DNA of 64,000 bases from Allodiplogaster sudhausi (Eukaryota > Nematoda > Chromadorea > Rhabditida > Diplogasteridae): positions 916,001 through 980,000 of the forward strand of contig CALZFC010000293.1 of NCBI GenBank assembly GCA_945643635.1, written 5' to 3'. This document shows, one piece after another, positions 49,209-61,859 of the stretch. The stretch's first letter is position 1, and each line of letters opens with the position of its first letter. Made by a program: the position numbers and the translations under genes. The notes beneath the pieces were generated by a model, which saw only the letters and a list, made by a program, of their open reading frames with translations, made no database searches and was not told where the DNA came from.

Positions 49209-50017
49209 CCATCTTCACAGCCGGCTCATCCTCGATAGTGTGGGCCGCGTGGGGCGAGTGGTCGGCGTGCTCGCGTACTTGTGGTGGCTGCGGCATCAAA
49301 TCTCGCGTGCGCGTCTGCCCTGTTCAGAACTGCGAGTTAGACGAGAATTCAATGCATTTTTAATGAATTAATTACTTAAAATTCTAATCTTTTGCAATTA
49401 ACTTTATTTTTCCATTCTAATTTTACGTTTAAATTCCCCAATCATTTTACAAATAAAATAGAGACGCTATCAGTAAACCGTCTTGTACAAAATAAACAGG
49501 GGCCGCCGCCAAGAGTTCAGCACGTGCAACCTCGTCGCGTGTCCCATTGACAAGCACTGTGCTCGACTGTCGATGAACAAGCTATGTAATGGCAAGGTTT
49601 GCACCAGGTACAGAATCACCAGAGAGAGAGAGAGAGAGAGAATGAGCGAGAGAGAGAGAGAGAGCTACAGTATCACTCTACTCTTTTTTTTCTCTTTTTT
49701 TTTTCTTTGGTCGCAGGGACAAAAATTAGGATAGAATATTCACTTATTATGATCCTTTCTAGATGTAAGTAGTGATAAATTAAAAATTGAAGAAGCGAAG
49801 AGCAGTAATGAAGAATGTTCATTTATGTTTTGTTTTAATTTGTTATATAAATTTAGTTGAAGACAATTTGCTGATTTGCAATGAATTAACACTGTAATAT
49901 CACAGCCCTGCGCTGCTCGCCTCGTGCAACGAGCCGCAGTGCTGCCCGCCCTTCTTCAATGTCAACGGCATGTGCCAGTCGGACGATCCCATCCTCAACG
50001 ACTTTATCGATCTCTGA
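43725..50017 (+). CDS. Astacin-EGF-CUB-TSP1 zinc metalloprotease (nematode NAS type)
   Basis: Secreted zinc endopeptidase. Exons: 43725-43841, 44131-44229, 44430-44514, 44810-45007, 45241-45367, 45618-45684, 45981-46064, 46498-46655, 46945-47030, 47523-47645, 48016-48128, 48282-48406, 48545-48663, 48860-48922, 49221-49335, 49500-49607, 49906-50017; 632 aa, all in phase. Signal peptide; prodomain with YEGD aspartate switch (Asp102) and furin site RRKR (140-143). The catalytic domain has [12 protein letters not shown] (zinc ligands His237, His241, His247; Glu238) and Met-turn SVMHY (Met293, Tyr295). Then EGF-like, CUB ([20 protein letters not shown]), and TSP1 ([13 protein letters not shown]) with a Cys-rich tail. 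The same order occurs in nematode NAS proteases acting in moulting, hatching and collagen processing; which one this is cannot be decided. The intron after 45367 needs a GC donor. Confidence 0.95.
46089..46229. repeat. 22-bp minisatellite in an astacin intron
   Basis: About six and a half units of AAATTCCCGCCAAATCTCAT plus TC, nearly perfect, directly behind the donor of the zinc-motif exon. Confidence 0.85.
46665..46930. repeat. (TC)n tract leading into an astacin 3' splice site
   Basis: About 265 bp of TC-rich sequence spanning almost the whole intron to the acceptor ttgcag. Other sense-strand TC tracts in this gene lie at about 44235-44370, 44540-44655, 48140-48275, 48420-48540 and 48715-48850. 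GA tracts lie at 49060-49205 and 49620-49665. Confidence 0.9.
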
Positions 50018-50038
50018 TAGGAGAGAAAGGGATAGAGC

Positions 50039-50080
<42 letters not shown>

Positions 50081-51346
50081 TAGAGCGAGAGGAGAGAAAT
50101 AGAGAAACTGATTGTGAGAAAGAGGGAGAGAGAGAGAGAGAGAGAGAGAGCGAGGAGAGAGCAAGCCAGGTCTTTATCATTAACTCATGACTTTGTCCCA
50201 GCACTGGTAGTAAATCACATGAAAGAAGGAATCGAAAATCTCTCGGCACCAAAAATTCCCATCCCAATTAGGAAAATTTTGCTGTCTTCCCATTGCCAGA
50301 ATATCATAAGTATTTTTTTTTACTATACTCTGGACCGAACAATGTCAGGCTTACTAATTGGACTAATTAGCTAGACTGAGATGAAAATGCTGAAATACGG
50401 ATAGTTTGTGTTAGTTAGTCGCCATGCCGCTGTGCCATCAAATATTTATACACATTCCTGTTATTCATTCCGAGAAAAATGTACATTCATTCATGGCCAA
50501 GATATTACAAAATATGAAAATAAAGAAGAGCGAATCATGCTGACTGGCCTTTCTGTCTTGCTTACACGAAAACTGGAATATATATAAGTGAGCGGAGAAT
50601 ATCAAAATGGAAAAGAAACAAGAGATGACAGAAGCTGAGTTATCACTCGAAAGAGTGTATAAAGATAAATGTCATCTTTTCATGGCGCACCCTGAGATTA
50701 CAATCAATGATGGTGGAGGAATATAAAGGTGGTAAGTATAAAGGAGGAGACCACGAGTAATCGATATCTCGGGCATGGGAATTATCGATAAAATATAGAA
50801 TTGAAAAATAATCAGAATGGTGAACAAAACCAGACTTGGCCTAATACCTCAAAATAAAAATATATTGGATATCAGACAATTGTATGTCTTTTCAGAAATG
50901 TAAAATATATATCTTAAAAAATGTTTGGTCAATTCAAGCTTAAATAATGATTCATTTAAATTAAATCAAAATCTGCAGATTAGTTAATCAAACATTGACA
51001 TTAAGCAACGATACTAAAGGGTTTCCTCTCTCACCATTTCAAGGTCAGATCTGTACAGAAATAAAAATGAGAAACAATGCATTTACAGTAGCGAGTGCCT
51101 GAAATATGCGACATTTAAAATAAAACAAAATCTCGAGTTAACGCATATTCATTACGGCCTCATTCTATTGTTATATTAGGAACAACTTACAAGCTTGGAA
51201 CTTATGGAAGTTTGTTTAACAAATGCTTTTTAAGCTCGTGGTGATAGGCCATAATTTGGGCGAGTGGCTACGAAATGTTGGTAGATTCGGGGAGAGGAGG
51301 GGAGAAGGAAGTACGGAACTCTCGAGGGGAAAAAGAAGTACGGTAC
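50018..51346. other. Convergent intergenic region
   Basis: A GA tract at 50038-50160 is followed by AT-rich DNA up to the DUF872 gene's stop. It should include two 3' UTRs. No further gene seen. Confidence 0.6.
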
Positions 51347-52946
51347 TCACCGTTTAAATGTCGGCAGCTTGTCCAGTGAATAGCCTTCCCTGCCGCAGAG
51401 GGTGCAGAGGATGTAGAAGCAGTGGTAGGCGCCAGGCAGAAAGGCAACCGCGCCCGGCAGCACCAACCACCACCCAATGTAGGGTACTGTATAGGAGAAG
51501 AGTGTGGTTACTCTAGGAGGGGAAAGCATGTGAGAACAGGGAAAGGAAGGAAAGCAAAGAGGTAAAGCCCACGTGACTACTATAAAATAGATTTCTTCGA
51601 AAGAAGATGAAATTCCACATTTTTTTTTAGCACTTGTGTTAAACCACGAATGTCATTTCCCGGCGAATAGAAATATCGATGATCGAGAAATTCGTATCCA
51701 AACCACAGCTTTTATTAAAGAGGCTGTCAAGGACCCTTAAAAACTACAGTAATCCTCAAGTAAAGAATATGCAAGACGAGACGCACAGAGAGGAAAGTAC
51801 GGTAGACTTGAAGCTCTACGGTGAGCCTCTCTATGGATTGAAATGATATTTCCGAAAGACTAACCGTGTTGTGGTGCAATGAGCGAGTAGAGTGCCAGCA
51901 CCAGACAGGCTGTAAGAAAATAACAGTACAATTTGCTTGATAGCAAACTTATTTCTTATAAATCCATGTGATTTTACTTCGTTTACTCCCAGTTCAATAA
52001 CACAGAAGCCATCTCATCATATAAATAACAACTGAAAGGGGCAAATTCGCTCAAAGTTCGACAGTTTCAAGGAGGCATAAAACGAGTAGTTAAGTAAATG
52101 AAATTAAAATAACAATAATAACAATAAAATAAAGTTCAACTGCAAACCGGTTCCTGTGACGAAGAGGAAGAGTGCGAGCAAGACACTGTAGCGATTTGTC
52201 CAGAGCTGGTTACGACGTGCTAGTCTGGAAAACGAATTCAACTAAAAGAAAAGTAATATGATTGTCTCCTTTGAGAATAATAATTGGTTCAAGGAACACT
52301 AGAATACATGGCTTCCTTCCAGAAATGGAGAGAAAAGAAATTCACGACAAAAAAAAACAACATTTCTTTTTTTTAAACAGAAATGATTTAGCATATAAGC
52401 CATTATATGAAGGGAATGTGATGGGAGATGAAAAGGAGCCGCCCCACTTCGGTGTCTTAATTCTGGCGGACGAGGTGGGCGGCGACGCGCCCGGATAGAC
52501 GCCCGTTCCTGTTGGCGCCACTTGGACGACAGCCGCCGCCTCCTCTGCGCCCGGGCCGGCCAAGCCAGCAGCTCCGCGGCCGATCGCTGCTTCTTCGTCA
52601 TCATCAAGGCTCTCTTGCCGATCCACGATCAGCTGAATGAACAATATCTATATTCTTTTTAATCCTTTGAAAATGACAAAAAAAAAACAAGTCAAAATAT
52701 ACATTTTCGTGAGGCTACAAATAAGCCTCATTGACGAGGTGGGTACCACATGTTCCATCATATAATGTAGGCAAGACATAAAAAGAAGGATAAAATTGGA
52801 GACTAGAAAAGCCGAAAACTTGCACAAACCGAGAAATATAGAACATAAAATAAAGTTCGACCGAAAGTGAAAGAGCGTTAAAAATGGAAACGAACATGCT
52901 GCCCGGCTGACTGGTTACGTTGATGGCCAGGAAAGTTGCTCATCAT
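51347..52946 (-). CDS. DUF872 membrane protein (TMEM230/TMEM134-like)
   Basis: Exons: 52946-52896, 52632-52448, 52224-52148, 51909-51865, 51486-51347; 165 aa, all in phase. The N-terminal half is acidic then Pro/Ala/Gly-rich and probably cytosolic. Two hydrophobic hairpin segments follow (RYSVLLALFLFVTGT to LYSLIAP, and WWLVLPGAVAFLPGAYHCFY), then a short tail GYSLDKLPTF. The FLPGxYH motif and tail resemble the C-terminal half of TMEM230 and TMEM134. These are small two-span proteins of secretory or endosomal vesicles, implicated in vesicle trafficking. The stop TGA overlaps a gtgag donor-like sequence, so an alternative spliced tail is conceivable. An acceptor ttttcag lies 9 nt before the first ATG. 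The gene is divergent from NSF; its precise function is unknown. Confidence 0.8.
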
Positions 52947-53600
52947 CTTCGACACCTGAAAACATTAACAACAGTTTGATCGAAATATTGTTTACATCAA
53001 AATACAAGCATCGGAAATTTCAGTAAACTAAAGTAAGACCTGTGCACGCTGAAACAGGAAGCGGATCCTAAGACAAGGAAGTTTACCAATCTGCACCAGA
53101 AACAGAATTCTTCCAACACACCAAAAATTAGTTATCGTGCGATAAGGTGTGTGTTGGATCATTTTACCAATTGACTATCAATGACGCGTATGAGTTGGAA
53201 TGTTATTTCAAAATATACTTTTTTTTATTACTGCCATTTTTTTGTTTCCGTGTTTTATGTTTGAAGTATTCTTTTAAACGTGATCTTTATTAAATGACAT
53301 TTCCTAAATCATGCTTCCTTGAATTGTACTCGAAATACTCCTTCGGTTAACTCATCTTTTTTCGTACACTTTCCGCGTCTTGGTTTGTCATTTTTGGCAT
53401 GTGTTCGTATTTTTTTTACAAGCCCGGCGCGAATCAGTGGAGCTCTGTGCTCTAACAAGATGAGGAAGAGCCAGCTAATGCCAGGGTTTGCGAAACGACT
53501 GAAAAAGAGATGTATCTCCGGCGAAAAAGCGATCCCTTTCCGAGGCTTCTCTTCGTTCTGCCTTTGGCCTTTTCTCTTGTGTATCTCTACATGCCATCTT

Positions 53601-53638
<38 letters not shown>

Positions 53639-54175
53639 CTTCTCTTTTCCACTAACTCCCTAAGTCCCTCTGCTCATTGGCCCTGGAAGTGGCGTCCTCA
53701 TCCCCACTTCGTCGATCCCTTCCAGCTTATCGATTGTCCTCTCCTTCTGGAGCCCGACCTGGGCCGCGCGCGCAGTTTCCTTCTTTCATGCACAGCAAGA
53801 CTGATTTTTATTGGCTTCCGAGGCAGTGTTCTTTCTCTCTCATTTTCATTATTGTGGATGTGTTCCATGGTTTCCTTTCGACAAATGACTAGCCTGATAC
53901 CAAATCTCCCCCTCAATATCTAATCAACTAAAGGCCTTTGAATTTCTCTTTTCACCGCCTATTTCCCGGCCCCTAACTGCATCTCTCGCCGTTTGTCTAC
54001 TTCGATTTTCGCATATTTCCGGCGCCGTTTTTCCCCCCGCCCTTATCCATAATCCATGAATTGACATGCGCGCCATCCTTCTCCTTGCTCATTTTAGCTC
54101 GAAAGAAAGGGACGTATAAGAGGAACAAGGCTTTTCTGCTCCACGGCGAGCAATTGTCTATTGAACGACATCGTC
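52947..54175. promoter_or_regulatory. Divergent promoter region between the DUF872 gene and NSF
   Basis: About 1.2 kb between two head-to-head starts. It contains a TC run at about 53600-53640 and a GC-richer stretch at 53680-53780. An acceptor-like cattttag at 54097 could be a trans-splice site for NSF. No TATA box is claimed. Confidence 0.4.
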
Positions 54176-54510
54176 ATGGCAGCGGTGAGTTCGTTTTCTT
54201 TAAGGATATCGTTTTTATTATGTTTTCCAGCAGTTGCCGAATTTGCATTAATATCCATTGTAGTGAACGTATTGCAATTTTTGTTAGTGGGCAAAATATT
54301 TGTGTTGATGAGCATCATATAAAAAGTACAGCAGCAGTATTTGTCTCGAAATGTTCTTTAAACAAAAACAACATATCAAATACTTCCTCTTTAGATACAA
54401 GATATCTCTCTCTCTCTCTTCTTTCTATCTCTCTCTCTCTTCTTTCTATCTCTCTCTCTCTCTTCTTTCTATCTCTCTCTCTCTTCTTTCTCTCTCTTCT
54501 CTCTCTTCAT

Positions 54511-54542
<32 letters not shown>

Positions 54543-57500
54543 CCTCTGACTATCAACTACTTCCTCTCTAGATACAAGTGAAGGTGAGAAAGTGCCCGAC
54601 GGATGAGCTCGCTCTCACCAACTGCGGCGTGGTCTCCCCGAACGCACTGCCTGGAGTCAAGTATGCAGTGTTCTCATAGTTATCAGCCATCCTTATTGTT
54701 AGCTAAAAATTTGGTTTTTTTAAGCATGTTTTTACACGATTAAAGGGTAATAAACGGCTTGAAAAGATCGCTAACTGGTCTATTATTGGTGACATGAAGC
54801 AGGTAATAGATTTCATTGTCGACTCATTGGAAACATTGGGTGGACTTGGAACCCGGGAAGCGAGCTGTTCGAGTAAAACCGGTTTTTTACGTTTAAAACT
54901 GGGTTGGGGTATGGTTTTGAAAAATCCCAAAACCAGGGTGGGTACTTGAAACAGTCGATACCATTTTAACCCTTGTGTCACCTGCAGCCACGTGCTTCTG
55001 ACGACCGGGCCGGCTCGTCACTTTGTGCTCTCCATCAAACGGCATCCCGATATCAAGGATGGCGAGATTGGACTCGCGGTCCCGCAGCGAAAGTGGATCA
55101 TGATTCCGCTCGGAGATCCAGTACGTCTTTGTTCCATATCTCAAACCATTTCGGAATGGTGGAGCTTAAAATCTACCGTAGTTTACTGTCTGCATCATTC
55201 GTCTAGCATATTATTTCCTTGAGGATTACGGTTGCTTTTAAGGTCAATGAGCGGATTCTTTAATAGTAAAAGAAGAACAGAAAGGTGTTTCCTGAGAAAT
55301 ACCCTAGTTTATCGACCTTAAATTATGATCCGTAAATCACGGTCTTTCCACATGTTCTTTTCAGGTGACCATCAAACCGCACAACTTGGATCGCAACTGC
55401 ATCAGTGGCATCACTCTCACCGTTGACTTCCAGGCCAAGAAATAGTCAGTGTTGTTGCTTGTTGTTTCACTGGCAGAGTAAAGAAGAAGCTTATTAATGC
55501 TCCTATTGCCCAGCTTACTTCCTAAGGTTTAGCAATAAGTAATAGATTCGTAAGTTACAGTACCTATTTGGGTTTCTTTAAAAATAGAAGGCTTTAAAAA
55601 GTTTAATGAAATAAATGAGAGTTCTCTTCAGTGAGACACAAGAGCCACTCGATTCGGATGCAATGGCTCGCGAGTTTTCCATGCAATTCGGCAATCAGGT
55701 GTGTCCTACTATAACAAGTCATTCTTCTTATGGTTAGAGAGGCTGTCTATGGAGCTTGGAATCTAACATTCTTTACTGTCTTCGTCTCTCATCTTGCATA
55801 GTCTTTTCTTCTTTTCTTGAGGATTACGGTAGGTGTTAAAGGTGCTTGTTAAACCATAAAAGAAGATGTTTTAGCTTCTCTTAATGAAAAAAAAACAGTT
55901 GTCATAAAAAGAATAATGTGATTTGCCAGGCTTTCGCAAAGGGCATGGAACTCGTGTTCCGCTTCACTGATGCCAAGGGAAGAGCCTACAATCTCAGTCT
56001 GGGCGTCAAGAATATTGAAGGTTAGCTGGCTCTCTTTTTGTCTGCCACTCCTTCTGTCCCTTTCTATCTCTCTCACTCTACCTCTTTCTCTCTATCTCTT
56101 TCTATCTTTCTCTCCACTCTCTCTCTCTCTCTCTCTCTTTCTAACTGTCGCGTTTGTTCTCCAAATAAGCATAATTCACTTCGAATTCGTTCAGGGATCG
56201 ATCTAGCTGCAGTCGCGAATAATCAGCCTACCAAGTCTTTCCCGGTTGGTAGCTCACCACAAGACAATTAAAAAAAAAAGAATGTTTGAATAATGTAAAA
56301 AAAAAAACTAGATTATAATAAGAAAAGGAAATAAAAGTACGGAAATCTTTTATTGGTACGGGCACTTACTGACAACGAAATGTAGTCTTCAGATGGACGA
56401 GGGTAAACTGATTCCAAACTCCACCGTTATCTTCGACAAGGAAGAGGCGACAGCCATCAATCTAGTTGGCAAGAGCAAGGGGTTTACGATCTTTTCGCTT
56501 TCATCCTCATCAGAAATGAAGATATTCTCTCTCTCGATAAGTCCATTGGGATTCTGTTTTCCGTGTGTAAATAATGTCAAAATTTCAGTCATAATAATCA
56601 TAATAGTAATAATAACAATAATAATCATTATTAGGAAATCCGCCTACCGCTCGATTATCAACCCGGACTGGGACTTCCAGAAGATGGGGATCGGTGGTCT
56701 CGACACGGAGTTCTCTGGCATCTTCCGGCGTGCCTTCGCTTCCCGAGTCTTCCCGCCAGAGTTCATCGAGCAGCTGGGTACGGTACTTTTTGAAGATTCG
56801 TCAAATTTCTCTCTCTTTCTCTATCTCTCTCTCTCTCGTTTTTTCTCTCTCTCTTTCTAATACCGTCTCTTGTCACTCGCTTATATTTCTAAAATTTAAT
56901 TAAATAATAATTTGACAGGGATGAAGCACGTGCGTGGTATTCTGTTGTTCGGCCCGCCCGGCACGGGAAAGACTCTCATGGCACGGCAGATTGGAAAGAT
57001 GCTGAATGCGCGAGAGCCCAAGATTGTTAATGGGCCACAGATTCTTGACAAGGTTATTTATTGGTCAATAATTGAAGTTCAGTTTCACGTTTAGCTTCCA
57101 AAGATGGTGGGTTGATGTAGTGCGAGGTTTTTTTTCCTCCCTTTAATTACAAGTAACCAGCTATTTTAGTGAAGTTTATTGAATTCAAGAACATTTTATA
57201 TTGAAAATTTAAACTGATAAGTTGATTGAATTCAAGAGCATCTGATATTGAAAATTTAAAATAAACAAAAAAATTTAATTGAATTAAACAGCATTTAATA
57301 TTGAACACTTAAATAAACAAATAAAATGTTTGTAGAATGGATTCTGCATGAATGAAGTTGACTGAGTACTGTAATAATAATTCTCCAACTTTACAGTACG
57401 TGGGCGAGTCAGAGTCCAACGTGCGCAAGCTGTTCGCGGATGCTGAAGAGGAATGGCGGAGGTGCGGGTCCAACTCGGGGCTGCATATCATCATCTTTGA

Positions 57501-57712
57501 CGAGATCGACGCCATCTGCAAGCAGAGAGGCAGCATGGTTAGAGGATTTCTCTCTCGCTCTCTCTCTCTCTCCGTTTCTCTCACTCTCTCTCTGTTTCTC
57601 TCTCACCCTCTCTCTCTGTTTCTCTCTCTCTCTCACCCTCTCTATCTTTGTTTCTCTCTCTCTCTCTCTGTTTCTCTCACTCTCACTCTCTCTCTCTCTC
57701 TGTTTCTCTCAC

Positions 57713-57763
<51 letters not shown>

Positions 57764-59331
57764 GGTCATTCTTATCGAGTAAATTATCTTTTCGATCTTT
57801 ATGACTATCATCCTATTCAGGTGATTCTTGGTACTGTAAATAGCTACTAGTTACGATGTGAAAATCAATTGGTTTTAAATATTTTAGATTTAATAAAAAA
57901 AGTGATTTCACCTTGTTTCAGGCGGGTTCCTCCTCGGTCCATGACACTGTCGTCAATCAACTTCTCTCCAAGATGGACGGAGTCGAACAGCTCAACAACA
58001 TTCTTGTAATCGGTGCGTATTTCTCCTTAATAGTATAAATAATGTTGAGATAAGACTAAGAAAGCAGAGTTGAAACTGAATTAGTAAGTGTCAAAACCTG
58101 GGTGGGGGAATTGCTCCAAGGAAGCCCAAACTCAGGATGTCTTTGCTACTACAGGAATGACTAACCGCCGTGACATGATCGACGAAGCCCTTCTGCGACC
58201 CGGCCGACTTGAGGTGCAGATGGAAGTGGGGCTGCCGGATGAGGCGGGTAGACTGCAGATTGTCAAGATCCACACGGCACGCATGAGGTTTGTGTCATGA
58301 TTAAATATCGATTGAAAGCGTCGATTTAGCGATTCGCTAAAAATAAATTCAAGACAAATGAGGATAAATTATTTATTGAATTTTTTTTTAATGATTCTAT
58401 AAATAAAATTAGCCTAATTTGTCTTTTAGCATCAATCTTTACTTTTCCACTTGAATTTCCAGAGAGTATAAGAAACTCGATCCGAATGTCGATCTGAACG
58501 ACTTGGCAAAGAGGTCGAAGAATTTCTCTGGAGCTGAGCTGGAAGGACTCGTACGGGCAGCCCAGAGTTCTGCGATGAACAGACACGTTAAGGGCGGGGG
58601 CAAGGTCAGCGAAAAAAAAAACATTATTTTCATTTTCTTTAAAATAAGATCCCTTAGCTTTAACCACATCGGTTTAAAGAGCCAGCAGTTTTTATTCCCT
58701 GAATGTAATGTAAATCTAGAAATGTAATTGTGTATGTTCGTCCATTCGAACGAATGACTGCAAATTTGAGTAGCTCGCATTAATTCAATTCAAATCTCCC
58801 GCTCTTCCATGTAGGACTCATTGTTAGTATGCGCTGCGGTCGGCTCTCTCGCCAGGGAAGAAAAGGGTGGTCCGAGGGTACCACAAAAATGGGTGGGTAA
58901 GACCTCCGAAGGTCTCGAAAAAAGGGGTGGTTAAGCCATTAATGTAATTTTTCGAAAAAAAAAAAGATTGGGTGGATAAGCCTAAAATTTGAATTTTCGG
59001 GTCTTACAAATTGCATGTGTAGTCCGGTTCGAACCCCCTTTTTCCCCTGACTTTCGCGGCCCAACATTTCCTTTGGCTACGTGCTTGATTTGACCTCTCT
59101 CTCCCTGCCAGGTCATTGGCCGGCAGTTTTATAGTACAGGTTTATAGTAAAACTCTCTCTTCTTTCTTCTACTTGTATTCCTCGACTGCAATTCGTTATG
59201 CTAGCATTCAAATGCTAGATTAGCATATTCGTTTTCCTTGCTATTTCGTTATATGCTTTCTTTCTCTCGATCTCTCTCACACACTCTCTCTCAATCCCTT
59301 TCTCTCTCTATCTCTCATTCTCACTCTCTCG

Positions 59332-59377
<46 letters not shown>

Positions 59378-61859
59378 AGCGTCGCTTCCCTCTCCTTTCC
59401 TTACAGTGTATTCAAATACTATCAAAGTTGACAATAGTAACAAATCATAACTTACGAAGTAACAATAGGTAATTGGCCCATTCTATCTCAGGATTTACTC
59501 GATCCGGATGCAGTGGACAATCTCATGATCACCTCCGAAGACTTTGAACACGCGCTCATTCATGACGTCAAGCCGGTTCGCTCTTTTTTTTCCCCAACCA
59601 TAACTGCTTCTCTGGTGTCTGTTTGTAAGCATGGTTATATCTAGTGGTTTTAAATAATAGTAGGACTAATTTCAGATTAAATTATTTTTGAAAGAATCTA
59701 TTTAAATCACTTTATTTTAGGCATTTGGCCGCGCTGACGAATCACTCGAGAAGTTCTTGGCTGGCGGTCTCGTCATCTGGAGTCAAAAGGTTACTTTCAG
59801 TTCTTTCTTTATTAACATTACCAATTGATACTGATATGGTGAATCTACAAAGCAAAGGCGGCTATTATCTTATTTTGTATATAAATGTAAGTCAGATAGT
59901 AAGGTTGTAAATAAAATATTTTTGACGAATAAAAAGAGTAAGTTGGTTACTGCATTTAACTGAAGCTGACATATGTTCTTTAAATGATGTGGTAAATCAA
60001 CGGTTATCATTCTATTCCGTATAAACCAGGAAGTAAAATTATAACAGGTAAAGTAATTTTTAATTAAAATAAAATAAACCTACATTGGTTAATGCCTTTA
60101 CCTGAAGGTGACGCAAGTCCTGGAGAAAGGCGAGCGGCTCGTGAGTGCCATCAAGAATCCCGATTCGGACAACTTTGTCTCTGCCGTACTCTTTGGTAAG
60201 CAAGCATTTGATGAGTATTTTTATTTCCTTGATTTAAAAGGGAAAATACATTATATGCAAAAGCCTAGTTGGCCCCCATCAAGTAATTAATAAAATTCTC
60301 TTCAGGCCGTCCTCGGACTGGTAAGAGTTGTCTGGCCGCGGAGATTGCAAAGCGGTCGGAAATACCGTTCGTCAAGGCGAGCTTTTTTTTTGTTGCTTTC
60401 TTTCTAGACTTCCGTTCTGTCTTTATTGTTCCTTATTCTTTAATTTAATTTTTCGCACATTAACATACATATAAATTTCTAATTGACGGTCGTAATGTGC
60501 ATTTTAATAGATGAAAAAAAGGTTTAGCGCAGGAAGCTACGGTTTCAGGAGCGATGCCCTTCTTCCTTTAAGGTGATCTCGCCTGCCGAGATGGTGGGCT
60601 ACACGGAGACGGCCAAGTGCCAGATGATCAAGAAGGCCTTCACGGACGCCGTCCGCAGCCCTCTCTCCATGCTGCTCATTGACAACCTCGAGGAGATCGT
60701 TGGTATGTCATCATTTCCGTGTGAAGAAGAGGGGAGGGGTAGGGTACAAAAATGAACGATCATCTAAAAATAAAAGGTAAATATTAACATTAAAAAATAT
60801 GATAGTTTTGCATACATTTTTTAATACTCTATTAGTATTTAAATGTCCCCTTCCTCCGAGTATCTGTTGAGTGCTTAGTCCTCCCTTTCATTATGGGCCC
60901 TTAATTTTGAGATTACTGCCCCATGGGTCCTCGCTACTCGAATCTCGTGCTCCGCGCGCTGTGTGTGCTTCTGAATGATCGCCCGCCCCAGGTACTCTAT
61001 TACTTTTCTAATATTCCACATTCGCCCTCTCCCCTTATTTTCCCTTTCTTGACAGACTTGCTAATATTTAGGAATGTATATGTTTTCAGCTATGCTACGA
61101 ATTCATTGATTTGTATTTATGGTCATCATTCTACTTTCAATATTCAGAACCACCGTCTCATTGTGGTGGCCACCACATCAAACCGTGAATTCCTTCGCGA
61201 TTTCGAGCTCGAGAACGCATTCCAGATCGTGGTTGATGTCCCGATGATTACTAAGTTAGTGGCAATGGCCAGTATTCTTAAGCTTAGTTAGGAAGGCCAA
61301 AAGATCGGTCTTATTTTTGGTTCTGGGATTATTTGGAAGGGGCAAGTTGGAAAAGAACATTTATTCGGAAAGAGCAGACCCTGAAAAAGGAATGTATTTT
61401 AAATATTCGCTTGAACTCTCGACATGCAATATCAATAGTTCGCTCTCCATCATCAGAATATTATATGAGAATGTAAATATGATGTGATTTCCTTTTCTCC
61501 AGCGCAAAGGAAGTGCGCCGCGTTCTGGAGGATTCCGAGGTGTTCACGCTATCCGAGATGGACGAGGCCGAACTCAACATCGACGGCATCTTTGCCCGAC
61601 ATCATCAGTCAGTTTATGGAGACTACTACCACCAAATACATCTAAAGGGGCACAAATCACCAGTTCATTGGAATATATGTCATAATGTATGTTTGCATTA
61701 ATTTGTGGAGCAGGTATAATAATATTTTCAAAATCATTCAGCTGGGGCATCGGCATCAAGCAGCTGAAGGGCTTCATCAACACGGTGCGAACGTCGAAAT
61801 ATGGGATGCGATCAGAGGAGCTAGTCAGCATGGTCGAGCAACTCGCATTGGGCATCTGA
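54176..61859 (+). CDS. nsf-1: N-ethylmaleimide-sensitive factor (NSF) AAA+ ATPase
   Basis: Hexameric ATPase that disassembles SNARE complexes with alpha-SNAP after membrane fusion. Exons: 54176-54184, 54572-54660, 54988-55120, 55365-55444, 55632-55698, 55930-56020, 56195-56244, 56393-56481, 56635-56777, 56919-57052, 57397-57537, 57922-58012, 58155-58287, 58463-58604, 59492-59575, 59721-59789, 60108-60195, 60306-60376, 60573-60702, 60912-60991, 61148-61254, 61503-61607, 61742-61859; 747 aa, matching the family's ~744. The N domain starts after a 3-codon first exon ([14 protein letters not shown]). D1 has Walker A GPPGTGKT, Walker B IIIFDEID and LLRPGRLE. D2 has the P-loop GRPRTGKS and MLLIDNLEE. 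The intron after 60376 appears to use a GC donor; a GT further on would insert five residues. The gene symbol follows the nematode orthologue name. Confidence 0.96.
57545..57760. repeat. (TC)n microsatellite in an NSF intron
   Basis: About 215 bp of TC-rich sequence on the sense strand. NSF introns also carry TC at about 54400-54545, 56040-56145, 56805-56860 and 59260-59375; no intronic GA tract is seen in this gene. Confidence 0.9.

Noticed and set aside
58860..59050. Pol III-like unit (GGTTCGAACCCCC followed by T-run) in an NSF intron
   Set aside because: A convincing A-box at the right spacing is missing; could be chance.
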